Shown here: positions 12,982 to 21,504 of the stretch, one piece after another
Layout of the letters: every line of letters begins with the position of its first letter
Position numbering within the stretch: the first letter of the stretch is position 1
DNA from: a virus
IMG/VR virus record: IMGVR_UViG_3300030333_005575
Coordinates: 1-21,504 of that record
Length of the DNA stretch: 21,504 bases
Reading direction: 5' to 3' (one strand)
The notes under the pieces: model-generated
Told to the model about the DNA's origin: nothing
Database searches by the model: none
Seen by the model: only the letters and a program-made list of their open reading frames with translations
Program-made: the position numbers and the translations under genes

Positions 12982-13587
12982 ATGCTTCCAATGATGGAAA
13001 ACCGGGATGATCTAATTCGTCAAGAGTTAGATTTTTTCCGGCACCTTGTAGAAACTAGCGATGCCGGACCCCACAAAGAATGGGAGACACGCGCTAATGG
13101 GTTAGATGGCTTATTGCCTGACGAAAAGTTTTATCTACGTTTTGTAGAAAAGAACTTTGACGGAGTTCAGTTAAATCGTTGGGTTGTATTCGGGCAAAAG
13201 CCAAATAACGAAAGGTACCGGGGAAAGAAACCCATCTTCACTATTATGACCATTGAGGTCCCTGGTGAAGCTGGGTCTTTCGGGACTCCTTCGGAAGTCC
13301 ATTTGGATTCGTTGCGTGTACTGGTTCTCGACTGGCGCGAGGGCCGTCACGCAGCTATTCAAAGGATGCAAGATCTAAAAGATAAAGCTCAGGAAACTCA
13401 ACTCAAAGATGCTATTAATGAAGCAAATGGTCGAGTAGACGATATTTTTTGGATTTGGAAACGTGCCACTGGAGAAGACATGAACTTCTGCCTTGGCGAA
13501 GATGGTTCAGGACCAAACTACGGTAGTAAATACTTTGGGTCAGCGTTTGACCGAAATAAAACTACCTCTAGCATTATTATACCGTAA
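12982..13587 (+). CDS. Hypothetical protein, probable neck-region component
   Basis: The product is 201 aa from the ATG at 12982; ATGs at 12991 and 12994 are possible alternatives, but AAAGGG at 12970-12975 suits the first. Sequence: charged helix (RDDLIRQELDFFRHLVE), a middle with strands (RWVVFGQKPNNERYRGKKP, FTIMTIEVPGEAG), then a long charged helix (RHAAIQRMQDLKDKAQE) and an amphipathic one with Trp (DDIFWIWKRAT). It ends inside the adaptor start (one-base overlap), indicating coupled expression with the neck. I do not recognise the fold; a neck or connector-associated role is inferred from position only. Confidence 0.6.
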   Translation: MLPMMENRDDLIRQELDFFRHLVETSDAGPHKEWETRANGLDGLLPDEKFYLRFVEKNFDGVQLNRWVVFGQKPNNERYRGKKPIFTIMTIEVPGEAGSFGTPSEVHLDSLRVLVLDWREGRHAAIQRMQDLKDKAQETQLKDAINEANGRVDDIFWIWKRATGEDMNFCLGEDGSGPNYGSKYFGSAFDRNKTTSSIIIP

Positions 13588-14360
13588 TGAATGTAGAAAA
13601 CGCTGTACGCCGACTCAATGGATATTTGCAACGCCGTGGGAAGGTGGACGGCTCTGGTGGTTGGACTGAACAATACCTACTAGACCTTCTTTCTGATGCA
13701 AACCTAGATATGTACCACCGGGTAGTAAACTACGGCCCGGAGATATTTCAGATTACAGACAGGTTCACTTACGAAGCAAATGCAAATGAAGTAGACCTAA
13801 ACGTAAAACTGTCTGGTTTGCCTATGGCAATTTGGTACGCGGGTCTTCTAAATAAAGATGAAGACATTAGCGTAAACAATACTCCTGCACAGCTTAATAT
13901 GCCCCGTAGAACGAATATGGAGTCTACTGGGTTTACAAGCGCCGTTAATTCAAGCACGAGCCTACAAGGAGCAACCTCCATAGATTCGTTGATTGACATC
14001 CCTAGCTTTAGTTTTGGCGGTGGTGGTACCGTGCAGGCGTTCTTTATGGGCAAGAAGTTCTCTATTCGACCCATACCAAAGAAAGAAGTTTATGTTTATA
14101 TGCGGTGGACTCCCGATCAGCTTCCTGACCTAATAGATAAGGACCAGGAGCTATTGGGTGGGTTTTTGCCCCAGTTCCATTCTGCAATTGTGTACAAGGC
14201 TGCAATCCAAGCTAAAAGCGCAAAGGGTGAAGACATTTCACAATTATCTGCGCTGTATCAAGAAGTGCTTGGGGAGTACGACTCAAATCTAAAGATGGGT
14301 TGTCGTCAGCGTCAGCGCCAGCAGCCACAACAAAGAGATTCAATGCGATGGGAGTACTAA
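13587..14360 (+). CDS. Probable head-tail adaptor (neck) protein
   Basis: The 257-aa product follows the layout of podovirus adaptor proteins that dock under the portal: an N-terminal helix plus WTEQYLLDLLSDANLDMY (about 26-43), the strand region FQITDRFTYEANANEVDLN, a plastic Gly/Ser loop, a basic strand patch KKFSIRPIPKKEVYVYMRW and the helical end LLGGFLPQFHSAIVYKAAI with an Asp-Ile-Ser-Gln-Leu helix. The Arg/Gln-rich tail (CRQRQRQQPQQRD) is unusual. There is no clear ribosome site. The ATG overlaps the previous TAA by one base, so it depends on coupled translation. Its stop touches the next ATG. Pattern recall only; the family name is not certain. Confidence 0.7.
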   Translation: MNVENAVRRLNGYLQRRGKVDGSGGWTEQYLLDLLSDANLDMYHRVVNYGPEIFQITDRFTYEANANEVDLNVKLSGLPMAIWYAGLLNKDEDISVNNTPAQLNMPRRTNMESTGFTSAVNSSTSLQGATSIDSLIDIPSFSFGGGGTVQAFFMGKKFSIRPIPKKEVYVYMRWTPDQLPDLIDKDQELLGGFLPQFHSAIVYKAAIQAKSAKGEDISQLSALYQEVLGEYDSNLKMGCRQRQRQQPQQRDSMRWEY

Positions 14361-16526
14361 ATGAGGCCATCATCGCCAGTTATCGCGGAGTACAAGCCTC
14401 CCTTTAAAGGGATGGATACGCGGGAAGTTACTGCCCCAGATGCTCCAGATCTTCTTCTTAATGTAGACATCTCAGACCGGGGAATGTATCGAGAGCGCCC
14501 AGGCGTTCGCCCGTTTGCAGACCCTGCAAGCTCTTTGTCTGGGTCCCCTGCAGCGACTGATTTTCGGTGCCAGGGGCTATTTACATACATGCTAGAAGAT
14601 GAGTTATTTTTATTTTCTATACTTGGCAGTAAATCTGAAAACCGTGTTTATTTAATTGTATTTGGAGAAGGTGGAGAAGCTCGAGCTTGGTATCAATTAA
14701 CTGGACCGTACTCTGAGACTCGAAGTCCGCACCCAACGGTTGTTGATGGTGTGTCGATTCCTCCCTTTTCTGAAGGCTATTTCCCAAAATCTCAGTACAA
14801 CTTTGTTGCAGCAGGTCGGTTTGTTTATTTCTGCAATGGAATTGGGGCTTTGTGGGAAGTGGAGATATTGAAGCCTAGCAATCAGGTGGTCACCCATTTG
14901 TTAAATCGAGGTGATAACTTTAGGGTTCGTTCCAATGTGTTGGAGAGCGGGAACTTTCCTTTAGTTATGTCGTACATACTTAGCGATTTAAAGCCGACTA
15001 CGTTTTCCTACTTTTTTGATCAAATTGTCATTTCAGGCTTTAAGAGAACTTACAGTTGCGCGTTAAGCTTTGATGTTCCTTCTCAGTCTGACAAGGTTCA
15101 TATTTCAAATCCCCCGGAAGAGACTCTTAACTTGCAGAGAAACCGAGTGAATATTGACGCTAGTTCAATTTTGGTTTCTGAGCCTGCTCTTTGGAGAAGT
15201 TTTCCTGTTACGGACCCCGGTGGTTTTTACTGGGTCTTTAATGAGGATGTTACTGCCACGGTGGGGGTTGGGACAAACCTGGTGGTCTTTGGAGATCAAA
15301 ATGTTTATAAAATAATTAATCACGGTAGCAACAGTCCAAAACGAGTACGCATTGCAGAGCTTTCATTAGTGGGCTCTCGAGCGTTTTGCTACTTTAAAGA
15401 TTATTTGTTTTTTGTGGCAACTGATGGCTGCTACATGACAGACGGAAATACGATAAATAAAATATCGTATGAAATGGATGGGCTTTGGTTTAGCAGAACT
15501 CGTCCAAGCATTACTCGAGCTAACGAAAAGAAGCTCCAGGCTAGCAACATTGGGTATCCATTTTTTGTGAATCCAAATGCAATGGATCGAGCCATTTGCA
15601 TTAACGACAAACGAAAGCAACAGATTATGCTTAGTTTGCCAGCAAATGATTCTCCTAAAAACAATATGGTCTGGATATTTAATTATGCAGACATGCTTGA
15701 AGGAGCGGGACCTGGCAAATGGTCTATTTGGTGCTCTGGTGCCCAACCGGAATACAGCGCAACTTCCCTTACTCCAGGGGCTTCTTTTGGTCCTTCTCCT
15801 CCGTCTAAACCAGCGGCTCCGACCAGCACAGGAACTAAGTATAATCTTCTTAACTGGACTAATATGACGGAGTATACCTACAAGGGAAAACAGCGTGTTT
15901 TCTTTTCAAGCAGTCCGAGTGATGACGCAAGTGGGAATACAAAGCCAGATAAGATTTATGAACTTGGCGGAAGAGAGGATGTGATTACTGCGGGGACTTA
16001 CGAGGCAGACGGGTCTGAAGACGTAGTTGAGGTAAAGGGAGATGCGTTTCCTGTTTTAATTGGATTGGGCCGAGTTGGTCGAGTAGATTCAGACGGGAGA
16101 ATTATTTGCACAGATATCGCTGTGCGGAGAAAGCAGCTTGGCTTAAATGTAGAAGATAACCCAAACGCTTCTTCCCTGTTGGCCACTGTTAGGTCTGAGG
16201 GAGAGGGTTTAAAGTTATTTGATGCCACTGAAACTGATGTAGAGTTTACAGACACAATAATTAACTCGCAGCAAGGGTTTAGTGAAAACACGAAGTCTGT
16301 GCTTAACGAAATGGTTTTAGGCGAGTCTCCTGCTGGCAGCAGCGCCCCTCTCCTTAGTTCTGAGTACGTTGAGGCGTATGCAAGGGTAAATGCCCCAGAC
16401 GAAGACGGCAGGGCCGCTTATGTGGACTTGTATTCTATTAATACATCTGAGCCACACCGATTGGAGATTTCTGAGATTCGCGTACTTGGGAATGTAAAAG
16501 GTGGTTCCCAAAGAGAGCAATCATAA
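14361..16526 (+). CDS. Probable tail nozzle (tubular B or P22 gp10-like) protein
   Basis: The 721-aa product starts MRPSSPVIAEYKPPFKGMD, then LLLNVDISDRGMYRERPGVRPF (about 31-52). This recalls the conserved opening of short-tail nozzle/stabilisation proteins, in which an Asn-containing strand and an RERPG-like turn begin a beta-propeller core. Repeated propeller-like blades follow (GRFVYFCNGIGALWEVE, TNLVVFGDQNVYKII, KDYLFFVATDGCYM). A Pro/Ser linker sits near 477-488 (PSPPSKPAAPTST), before a distinct acidic C-terminal part. P22 gp10 is 472 residues and T7 gp12 about 794, so the size is in the range. It directly abuts the adaptor (stop then start), the expected neighbour. Confidence 0.75.
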   Translation: MRPSSPVIAEYKPPFKGMDTREVTAPDAPDLLLNVDISDRGMYRERPGVRPFADPASSLSGSPAATDFRCQGLFTYMLEDELFLFSILGSKSENRVYLIVFGEGGEARAWYQLTGPYSETRSPHPTVVDGVSIPPFSEGYFPKSQYNFVAAGRFVYFCNGIGALWEVEILKPSNQVVTHLLNRGDNFRVRSNVLESGNFPLVMSYILSDLKPTTFSYFFDQIVISGFKRTYSCALSFDVPSQSDKVHISNPPEETLNLQRNRVNIDASSILVSEPALWRSFPVTDPGGFYWVFNEDVTATVGVGTNLVVFGDQNVYKIINHGSNSPKRVRIAELSLVGSRAFCYFKDYLFFVATDGCYMTDGNTINKISYEMDGLWFSRTRPSITRANEKKLQASNIGYPFFVNPNAMDRAICINDKRKQQIMLSLPANDSPKNNMVWIFNYADMLEGAGPGKWSIWCSGAQPEYSATSLTPGASFGPSPPSKPAAPTSTGTKYNLLNWTNMTEYTYKGKQRVFFSSSPSDDASGNTKPDKIYELGGREDVITAGTYEADGSEDVVEVKGDAFPVLIGLGRVGRVDSDGRIICTDIAVRRKQLGLNVEDNPNASSLLATVRSEGEGLKLFDATETDVEFTDTIINSQQGFSENTKSVLNEMVLGESPAGSSAPLLSSEYVEAYARVNAPDEDGRAAYVDLYSINTSEPHRLEISEIRVLGNVKGGSQREQS
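16486..16511 (+). other. Inverted repeat near the 3' end of the nozzle gene
   Basis: TTGGGAA and TTCCCAA are perfectly complementary across 12 bases, in coding sequence 15 bp before the stop. There is no following T-run. It could be an mRNA processing or weak pausing hairpin, or chance. Confidence 0.3.
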
Positions 16527-16555
16527 TCTATACTGCGTAGGAACAAGAGGTTAAA

Positions 16556-17224
16556 ATGGGATACATCACGATTACCGGGGATAGCGACGGAGATCTGCAT
16601 AACGCAGCGATGCACAATTCCAAGTTTGGTGCAATTGCTAGCGTTTTAAATGGGAACGTTGACCACGATAACCTAGCGTATCCAAATTCAGAGTTGGTAA
16701 TTACTGCCACTGGGAAACACATAGACACAGCCATGTTTAGTGGAGGCTCTCCGGTAACTGGTCTCACGGCAACATACGCGGGCCTGTTGACTGGCTATCA
16801 ATCTGTTGGAGCAACCGCTTCTTCCGGGGCAGCTTCTGCTGGAGCAGTCCGGGACGCAGATCATTACAATGTTTTGACAGGGAGCGTGGTTAAAATACCC
16901 GCTACGATGACCTTTAAGTCAAATCCAGTTATTGTGGTGGACAATGATCCTGATTATGACGCAGCCAAGAATTTAACCTTTATTCTTCAGAGAACAGATG
17001 CTGCGGATAATATTTCTGCGTGGACAAATGTTGCTGCCGGGGTAACTCATTCGTGTCACCACGCCTCGTACTCTCAGACGATTTTGACGCTTTCCAATGT
17101 CGCCAATGCGACTGTTAATGCAAATCATTACATTCGGCTGATTGTTCAAAACAATGACGCTGGGACTGCGCTGCCGCCAACTGTTTCTCTTACCGTTCGA
17201 CTTAGCACGCCGCACATTACTTAG
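16556..17224 (+). CDS. Probable tail fibre or receptor-associated virion protein
   Basis: The product is 222 aa. The first 45 residues contain HNAAMHNSKFGAIASVLNGNVDHDNLA, close to a motif common in phage fibre and head-spike proteins (small-helix N.LN.KF..I..VINGNID..NL). It probably makes an oligomerisation or attachment coiled region. The rest is Gly, Thr and Val-rich and strand-like (GSVVKIPATMTF, PVIVVDNDPDY, HYIRLIVQNNDAG). A beta-rich C-terminal knob binding the host or a partner fibre is plausible. The ribosome site sits in AAGAGGTTAAAATG, an exact 14-mer also used at 4976. It is the first gene after the nozzle, in the place of a fibre. Receptor function is inference. Confidence 0.6.
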   Translation: MGYITITGDSDGDLHNAAMHNSKFGAIASVLNGNVDHDNLAYPNSELVITATGKHIDTAMFSGGSPVTGLTATYAGLLTGYQSVGATASSGAASAGAVRDADHYNVLTGSVVKIPATMTFKSNPVIVVDNDPDYDAAKNLTFILQRTDAADNISAWTNVAAGVTHSCHHASYSQTILTLSNVANATVNANHYIRLIVQNNDAGTALPPTVSLTVRLSTPHIT

Positions 17225-17232
17225 GAGTTATT

Positions 17233-18837
17233 ATGGTAACCAAACTACCACTTCCAAAAGGACCCAGCAATCAGACTGGAATGGGCGCAACTCCTGGCAC
17301 TCAGCAGCGAGCAAAAAGAAACCTTGCTTCTGGCGGTGGGTATAACCCAAACATGCCTGTAGGCAAACAAATTGCCCAGCAAGCTGCAAGCAGCTACCAG
17401 CAAAGCAAAACGCCTGTTGGGATCCCAGGAATGACTCCTACGGCACCTTCTGTGCGAAAGCTTACGCCAGCCATGAAGCAGCCACCGCAGGTCACTAGCG
17501 GACAAGCTGCCACAGGGCGGCCTGTTGTTACCAGCGGACAAGCTGCCACAGGGCGGCCTGCTGTTACTCAGGGAGCGTTCGATCCCACAAGAGGATACAA
17601 TGTGCTCGCAACTATGACGCCGCAGGAAATCCTAGAAACAAACAAAGCTCTTGGAATGTCCAACCTCACAGAGCTAGGACGCCCGAAATCTTTGCAATTC
17701 TACCAAGATTGGGAAGACGAAAAGGCAGAGGAGGAGGAATACGATCCAAATGCGCCAAAAAAAGGAGTGGAAGAGGCTGCTAAGCAAGTGTCTGAGGCAT
17801 TAAAAGAGCTAGATGAGCTAGAAGTTAGTAGTGACGCAGGCTATCAGGCAAAAAGCGCAGAAGAAATGCAGGCTTCGCTTGATGATGAAACATCTGGGCT
17901 TCCTGGTGCGCCTGCGTCTCCAACGCTTAAAAAGCCGGAAGTCCCTGAAACTCCAGATCCTTACGATGGCGTAGACCCTACACTTGGGACAGAGAACGTA
18001 CAGGCGATTGAGGATTTTGTTGAAAAGTATCTTGAAAAAAGTGGTGACAATGCCATTGGCCTCGACCCGGAGAAAAAGAAACAAGCCATAGAACTTCTTG
18101 ACCAAAAGTACGCAACGCACTTGCAGCAAGTTCTTATGGGGTTAGATCGACAAGCTGCGATGGCAGGGACCTTTGGCTCTTCCGCCCACACCATGAACAT
18201 CAATGCTGCGATTTCGGGCTCTTTGCAGCAGATGGCTTCTGAGTACATGGGCTTAGAAGTAAAAGACATGGAGGCCGTTGAGGCTGATTACGCTCAAATG
18301 TTTGAAGAAATGAAGGGCGTAACTCAACAGTTCAAAGATCTTGAAACAATGGCCATGGATTTGGAAAAGCTAAACCAAATGGCTGCAGACTTAGGCATTA
18401 AAAATTTCACAGCGGCAATCCAGAAATATATTGCTGAAGGGGATATTGCTGCCCTAGACCTTGAGAAATATGGCCTTGACCTGCAAAAATTCCAGGCACT
18501 AATTAACAAATGGGGGCTTGAAGCCGATACCTATACGAAACTTTTAGACCTAGAGCAAGAGTCGGAAAAACTTGCAGCCGAATTGGAGCAAGCGGGTCTA
18601 GGCGTTGCCACTATGTTTGGTGAAGATGTGGCTAATTACGTTAGCGGCCTTTTAGGAATGATTGAGACCCAGTACGAAGGGGCAGACGATGAGGGATACG
18701 GGGCTTCTATTTTTGTGGCTCTTGGGCAGGCGATGTCAGATGTAGCAGAAGGAAAAGATTCGGATGAAGTTGCAGCGTGGCTTCTAGATACTCTTTCTAA
18801 AATTGCGGCGGCCCTGGATGAAGACGCATACGGTTAA
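17233..18837 (+). CDS. Probable internal (ejection) virion protein, helical
   Basis: The product is 534 aa and is unrecognised. Residues 1-130 are low-complexity and basic (KLPLPKGPSNQTGMGATPG) with a 12-residue duplication, VTSGQAATGRPV then VTSGQAATGRPA. About 160-240 is very acidic (EDEKAEEEEYDP). The remainder is helix-rich with Leu/Ala/Gln heptad-like runs (DLEKYGLDLQKFQALINKW; EQESEKLAAELEQAGLG), which suits a coiled or ring-stacked internal protein. The stop of the fibre-like gene overlaps the ribosome site (TTAGGAG). With two large neighbours it forms a 3' set that resembles the internal core/ejection protein genes of podoviruses in order and size. No catalytic motif is visible. Confidence 0.6.
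   Translation: MVTKLPLPKGPSNQTGMGATPGTQQRAKRNLASGGGYNPNMPVGKQIAQQAASSYQQSKTPVGIPGMTPTAPSVRKLTPAMKQPPQVTSGQAATGRPVVTSGQAATGRPAVTQGAFDPTRGYNVLATMTPQEILETNKALGMSNLTELGRPKSLQFYQDWEDEKAEEEEYDPNAPKKGVEEAAKQVSEALKELDELEVSSDAGYQAKSAEEMQASLDDETSGLPGAPASPTLKKPEVPETPDPYDGVDPTLGTENVQAIEDFVEKYLEKSGDNAIGLDPEKKKQAIELLDQKYATHLQQVLMGLDRQAAMAGTFGSSAHTMNINAAISGSLQQMASEYMGLEVKDMEAVEADYAQMFEEMKGVTQQFKDLETMAMDLEKLNQMAADLGIKNFTAAIQKYIAEGDIAALDLEKYGLDLQKFQALINKWGLEADTYTKLLDLEQESEKLAAELEQAGLGVATMFGEDVANYVSGLLGMIETQYEGADDEGYGASIFVALGQAMSDVAEGKDSDEVAAWLLDTLSKIAAALDEDAYG
17491..17562 (+). repeat. 36-bp coding tandem duplication
   Basis: Units at 17491-17526 and 17527-17562 differ at only three positions, and a 28-bp core is identical (17497-17524 and 17533-17560). 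The synonymous sites are mostly unchanged too, so the duplication looks recent. It adds 12 residues, VTSGQAATGRPV/A, to a disordered N-terminal region. Confidence 0.9.
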
Positions 18838-18855
18838 TAGCATTGGAGGTTTAAA

Positions 18856-20475
18856 ATGGCCCGTTTTAGGGATCCAGGGGGAGACCCCAATGAAATTCGC
18901 GCTAGAGAGTTGGCCCACCAAAGAAGGCTGGCAAACCCTGGCTATCAACTGTTAAATGCAGGCCTTAGCACAATGGCTAAAACATTAGGCGCTTTGGCCG
19001 TAAATGCGGCAAGTTATGAGTGGTTTGGTGGCAAAGAAAAGACAGAGCTAGAGGCGAAGAAATTTGTAGAGTCAAATCGGCAATTTCAGAAGACGCATGA
19101 CTTGGGCGTAAAGCAACACGAACATAATGTAAAAAAACAGCAGTACGCAAACGCAGCAGCCGCTGCGGAAATAGGGTCTAATGCTCTTACTAGAAATCTT
19201 TCCAACGTAGACCCCAGTGTAAGAAAAGCTGCGATGAGTTCTCACTTTGGCCCAAAAACAAAAATGGTAGACTACGAAGTTGGAGTAAAAGACCCTTCAA
19301 CGGAATTTCCATCTGCACAAACAGAGCATTACTTCAAAGGCTATAAAGAGCCTATAATGGCCCAAAGAGAAGAGGCCATTGACTATTTTAAAGACCTGTC
19401 CCAAGAGCAGCGGCAGCAAGCAACGGCTCTTAGAGACCAGCTTAGTAATTTTGAGAAAGCCCTTGCTGCTCTTCCCCAAAGCCCTGCTCGAGATGCTTTA
19501 ATTGCAGCCCATGCTTTAAAGCTTGGAATGGACGCTGCTGCTGCAGATCAACTGCGGGCTAGGCTTGATGAAGGCAGATCTCTCGCCATTTCTGAGACAT
19601 CTACTGCGATAGGAAAAGCGCCTACACCAACTAAAACGGGAGGCGGCTCTGGAGGTCGCGGAGCAGGAGGCAGAGTCGTTGATGCAAAGAATGCCGCTGC
19701 AGCCTATTTGCTTTATAAAGAAGCCATGGACAATCCAAATGTTGGTAGTTCACCGGGCATTATTGGCAACGCAACACCCGAGCAGCAACAAAAAAAGCTT
19801 GAAGGGCTAAAAAAACGGGCCATAGATAGTGCAGCGGCTGCCAACCAAGGGAAAGGTAATCTTAAGATAGACCCAACAAGCAATATGGCAGCCCTTAGCG
19901 GATCTGAGCTAGATACTTACAGAGTAACTCACGGTAGGGATTCTGAAGCAAATAAAGCAGATTACATGAATAAGCTTGGGGACCCCGCTACTGCAGACAC
20001 CATACTCCCGAGAGTAATTAACAGGCTTAAGGGCTCGTATCTCAGTGCGGTACCTAATCAAGAAGACGTACAAATCATGCGAGATACTACGCAGCCTCTT
20101 AACAAAAGAATTGCCGCCAGAGGCAAAGTCTATAATCAACTTAAAAAGAGTCCCACGGCGATGATGGCGTTAAGAAATCAGGCGTGGGCGGTGCGGCAAT
20201 CAACGAACAGAGATGCCGCTGAATGGGCAGCACCAAAAGCCAAAGCGGAAACAGGTTATTGGAAAACGCCGGAAGGAAAAACGACATGGAATCGGCTCGG
20301 AACCGTAAAAGCCGGGGTTATGCCAGATGGCAGGGACTCATCCGGCTTAATGACTGACATCAAAAAAGCACTAAATGAGGGTAAAATAAACAGTGCTCAA
20401 ATAAGCGCAGCTTTGGACAGAGGCGACTCGCTAGCGCAAATTCATGCAGAGTTGGTCCCCAAACCCGTGCGCTAA
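18856..20475 (+). CDS. Probable internal (ejection) virion protein
   Basis: The product is 539 aa and is unrecognised. The N-terminus has a basic helix then an amphipathic, small-residue segment (about 30-56, AGLSTMAKTLGALAVNAAS), which could be membrane-active. Charged helices follow. A Gly linker (TGGGSGGRGAGG, about 261-272) divides the protein into two halves. The C-terminal half is helical and basic, ending DSLAQIHAELVPKPVR. GGAGGT lies five bases before the ATG, so the start is well supported. It sits between two other large orphans. Position after the tail genes, Ala/Gln-rich helices and the amphipathic segment fit the internal proteins that podoviruses send into the cell envelope, but no enzyme domain is visible. 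Confidence 0.6.
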   Translation: MARFRDPGGDPNEIRARELAHQRRLANPGYQLLNAGLSTMAKTLGALAVNAASYEWFGGKEKTELEAKKFVESNRQFQKTHDLGVKQHEHNVKKQQYANAAAAAEIGSNALTRNLSNVDPSVRKAAMSSHFGPKTKMVDYEVGVKDPSTEFPSAQTEHYFKGYKEPIMAQREEAIDYFKDLSQEQRQQATALRDQLSNFEKALAALPQSPARDALIAAHALKLGMDAAAADQLRARLDEGRSLAISETSTAIGKAPTPTKTGGGSGGRGAGGRVVDAKNAAAAYLLYKEAMDNPNVGSSPGIIGNATPEQQQKKLEGLKKRAIDSAAAANQGKGNLKIDPTSNMAALSGSELDTYRVTHGRDSEANKADYMNKLGDPATADTILPRVINRLKGSYLSAVPNQEDVQIMRDTTQPLNKRIAARGKVYNQLKKSPTAMMALRNQAWAVRQSTNRDAAEWAAPKAKAETGYWKTPEGKTTWNRLGTVKAGVMPDGRDSSGLMTDIKKALNEGKINSAQISAALDRGDSLAQIHAELVPKPVR

Positions 20476-20489
20476 GGAGTTAAATAGCA

Positions 20490-21504
20490 ATGGTTCAATT
20501 TAACGAAACCCCCCTCACGGAAGAGGAAGAGGAGGAGTTGCGATTAATTAGAGCAGAGATGGCTGCACACCAGGCTGCTCAAGATTTGCCTGAGCCACAG
20601 CCTGTGGAGTATGTGCCAGAAAGCCCTCCAGTGGAAATGCCGGGTCCTGTTTCTATTATAAACGCCTTTATTGAAGGGCCTGCCGAAAACCCTTATGAAG
20701 ACACTCCAGAGTACCAATACCAAGCTGCCCCTTTACACGCATTCCAGGCTGAGCCAGAGCCGCTTCCAGAGCCCATACAGGCCCAGACCGGCGAGACATT
20801 AGATGTAGTTCCCATTGACCAGGGTCCATCCATTTCGTATTCCCCGGACGGGACTAGTGAAGTAGACGAGTTTGTGAAAGCGGTTGAGGCCGGTCCAGTT
20901 GTCTTTAACCCAGATGTTCACATTCAAAAAAACAGCAATATTCCGTTTGTGCGGAGAATTGTAGATCCCAAGAAGTATCCTAAGAAATTTATTAACCCAG
21001 AAGGGGAGTGGACAGACCATAGAACTTCAGATGAGGACTTAGAGTTTACACACCGATTGATGTACACGTCGCCAGAAAAGCCGATACACATTAACGGCAA
21101 AGAGGCGCATATTGTTTACCCTTCAATGCGGTATAATAATTCAACGAAAGGTTTGTATGAGGACAGAGATCCTTACACCGCAGTAGCTGAAGGGAATTAC
21201 ATTGAATTTGATTCAGCGGAAGATGCCAAGAAATTTGCGTCCACATGGAAGTCATCGTTTGCATGGCAGGCTGGGCAAAGCCGTGAGTTTGGGCCAACTC
21301 CAGTCCAAGAAGACCCCATATACCCAGGACCATTTACGTCTCCTGATGCCGGGGCAGGATACTCAGACCCTTTCTTTGAAGATGATGTTAAGTCAGATCG
21401 CCCCTCTACTGTAGTCAATAAAAGGCGCTTTTATTTAGATGCGGGAGAAAGCCCAAACCCAAAGCTGAACTTAGCAAGACAAGTTATTGAGACTGTTTCA
21501 TACG
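20490..21504 (+). CDS. Probable internal virion protein, N-terminal part (cut by window edge)
   Basis: The frame opens at the ATG at 20490, with AAGGAG ten bases upstream, and stays open through the window edge: 338 residues visible and no stop. Residues 1-120 are acidic and Pro/Glu/Gln-rich with low complexity (LTEEEEEELRLIRAEM, QPVEYVPESPPVEMP). About 130-250 form a more ordered part: NPEGEWTDHRTSDEDLEF, then INGKEAHIVYPSM, a helix with AVAEGNYIEFDSAEDAKKF. This matches the layout of a domain I have seen in phage internal and peptidoglycan-hydrolase-containing virion proteins, where a strand, YPT-like turn and a GE.I.FDS..EA..FA helix recur. Its role is unknown to me. A catalytic domain may lie beyond the edge. 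Confidence 0.7.
   Translation, partial: MVQFNETPLTEEEEEELRLIRAEMAAHQAAQDLPEPQPVEYVPESPPVEMPGPVSIINAFIEGPAENPYEDTPEYQYQAAPLHAFQAEPEPLPEPIQAQTGETLDVVPIDQGPSISYSPDGTSEVDEFVKAVEAGPVVFNPDVHIQKNSNIPFVRRIVDPKKYPKKFINPEGEWTDHRTSDEDLEFTHRLMYTSPEKPIHINGKEAHIVYPSMRYNNSTKGLYEDRDPYTAVAEGNYIEFDSAEDAKKFASTWKSSFAWQAGQSREFGPTPVQEDPIYPGPFTSPDAGAGYSDPFFEDDVKSDRPSTVVNKRRFYLDAGESPNPKLNLARQVIETVSY

Overview
The window is part of the genome of a tailed double-stranded DNA bacteriophage, most likely of podovirus (short-tailed) morphology. The reasons are a complete head-assembly series (large terminase, portal, coiled-coil scaffold, HK97-type capsid protein), a neck adaptor and a nozzle-like protein directly after the head genes, no tape-measure or sheath genes, and several large helical, Gly/Ala/Gln-rich proteins of the kind that podoviruses carry inside the head and eject. 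Strong Shine-Dalgarno sites (AGGAGG and AAGGAG) point to an ordinary bacterial host. I cannot name the host or the phage genus from the sequence. I saw no tRNA, CRISPR array, insertion sequence or integrase.

Layout. Positions 1-1135 hold a leftward cluster: an 84-aa cysteine-rich protein, an ArdA-like antirestriction protein and the start of a further gene cut by the window edge. It is read from a good promoter candidate at 1174-1205 and looks like an early, host-takeover or anti-defence module. Positions 1136-2056 are a 921-bp gene-free divergent control region. It holds a leftward terminator-like element, eight clustered TACCC/GGGTA words, a Z-DNA-prone tract, a 17-bp tandem repeat beside a perfect 8-bp inverted repeat and a 30-bp pure A/T tract, and a Shine-Dalgarno site placed in a hairpin loop.

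From 2057 to the right edge all genes run rightward and are tightly packed, often overlapping by 1 to 17 nt. The order is: small orphan, possible small terminase, large terminase, three orphans rich in Gly, Ala or Gln, portal, scaffold, capsid, terminator, two small beta-rich probable virion proteins, a small orphan, neck adaptor, nozzle-like protein, fibre-like protein, and three large orphans that are probable internal (ejection) proteins, the last cut by the window edge.

Working together, the scaffold and capsid protein build the procapsid on the portal, the terminase fills it, and the adaptor and nozzle close it and form the short tail. The fibre-like protein probably contacts the host, and the large 3' proteins probably leave the head ahead of the DNA. 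The ArdA-like protein would then shield entering DNA from restriction. The least explained parts are the control region, the Cys-rich protein next to ArdA, the three orphans between terminase and portal, and the large 3' orphans.
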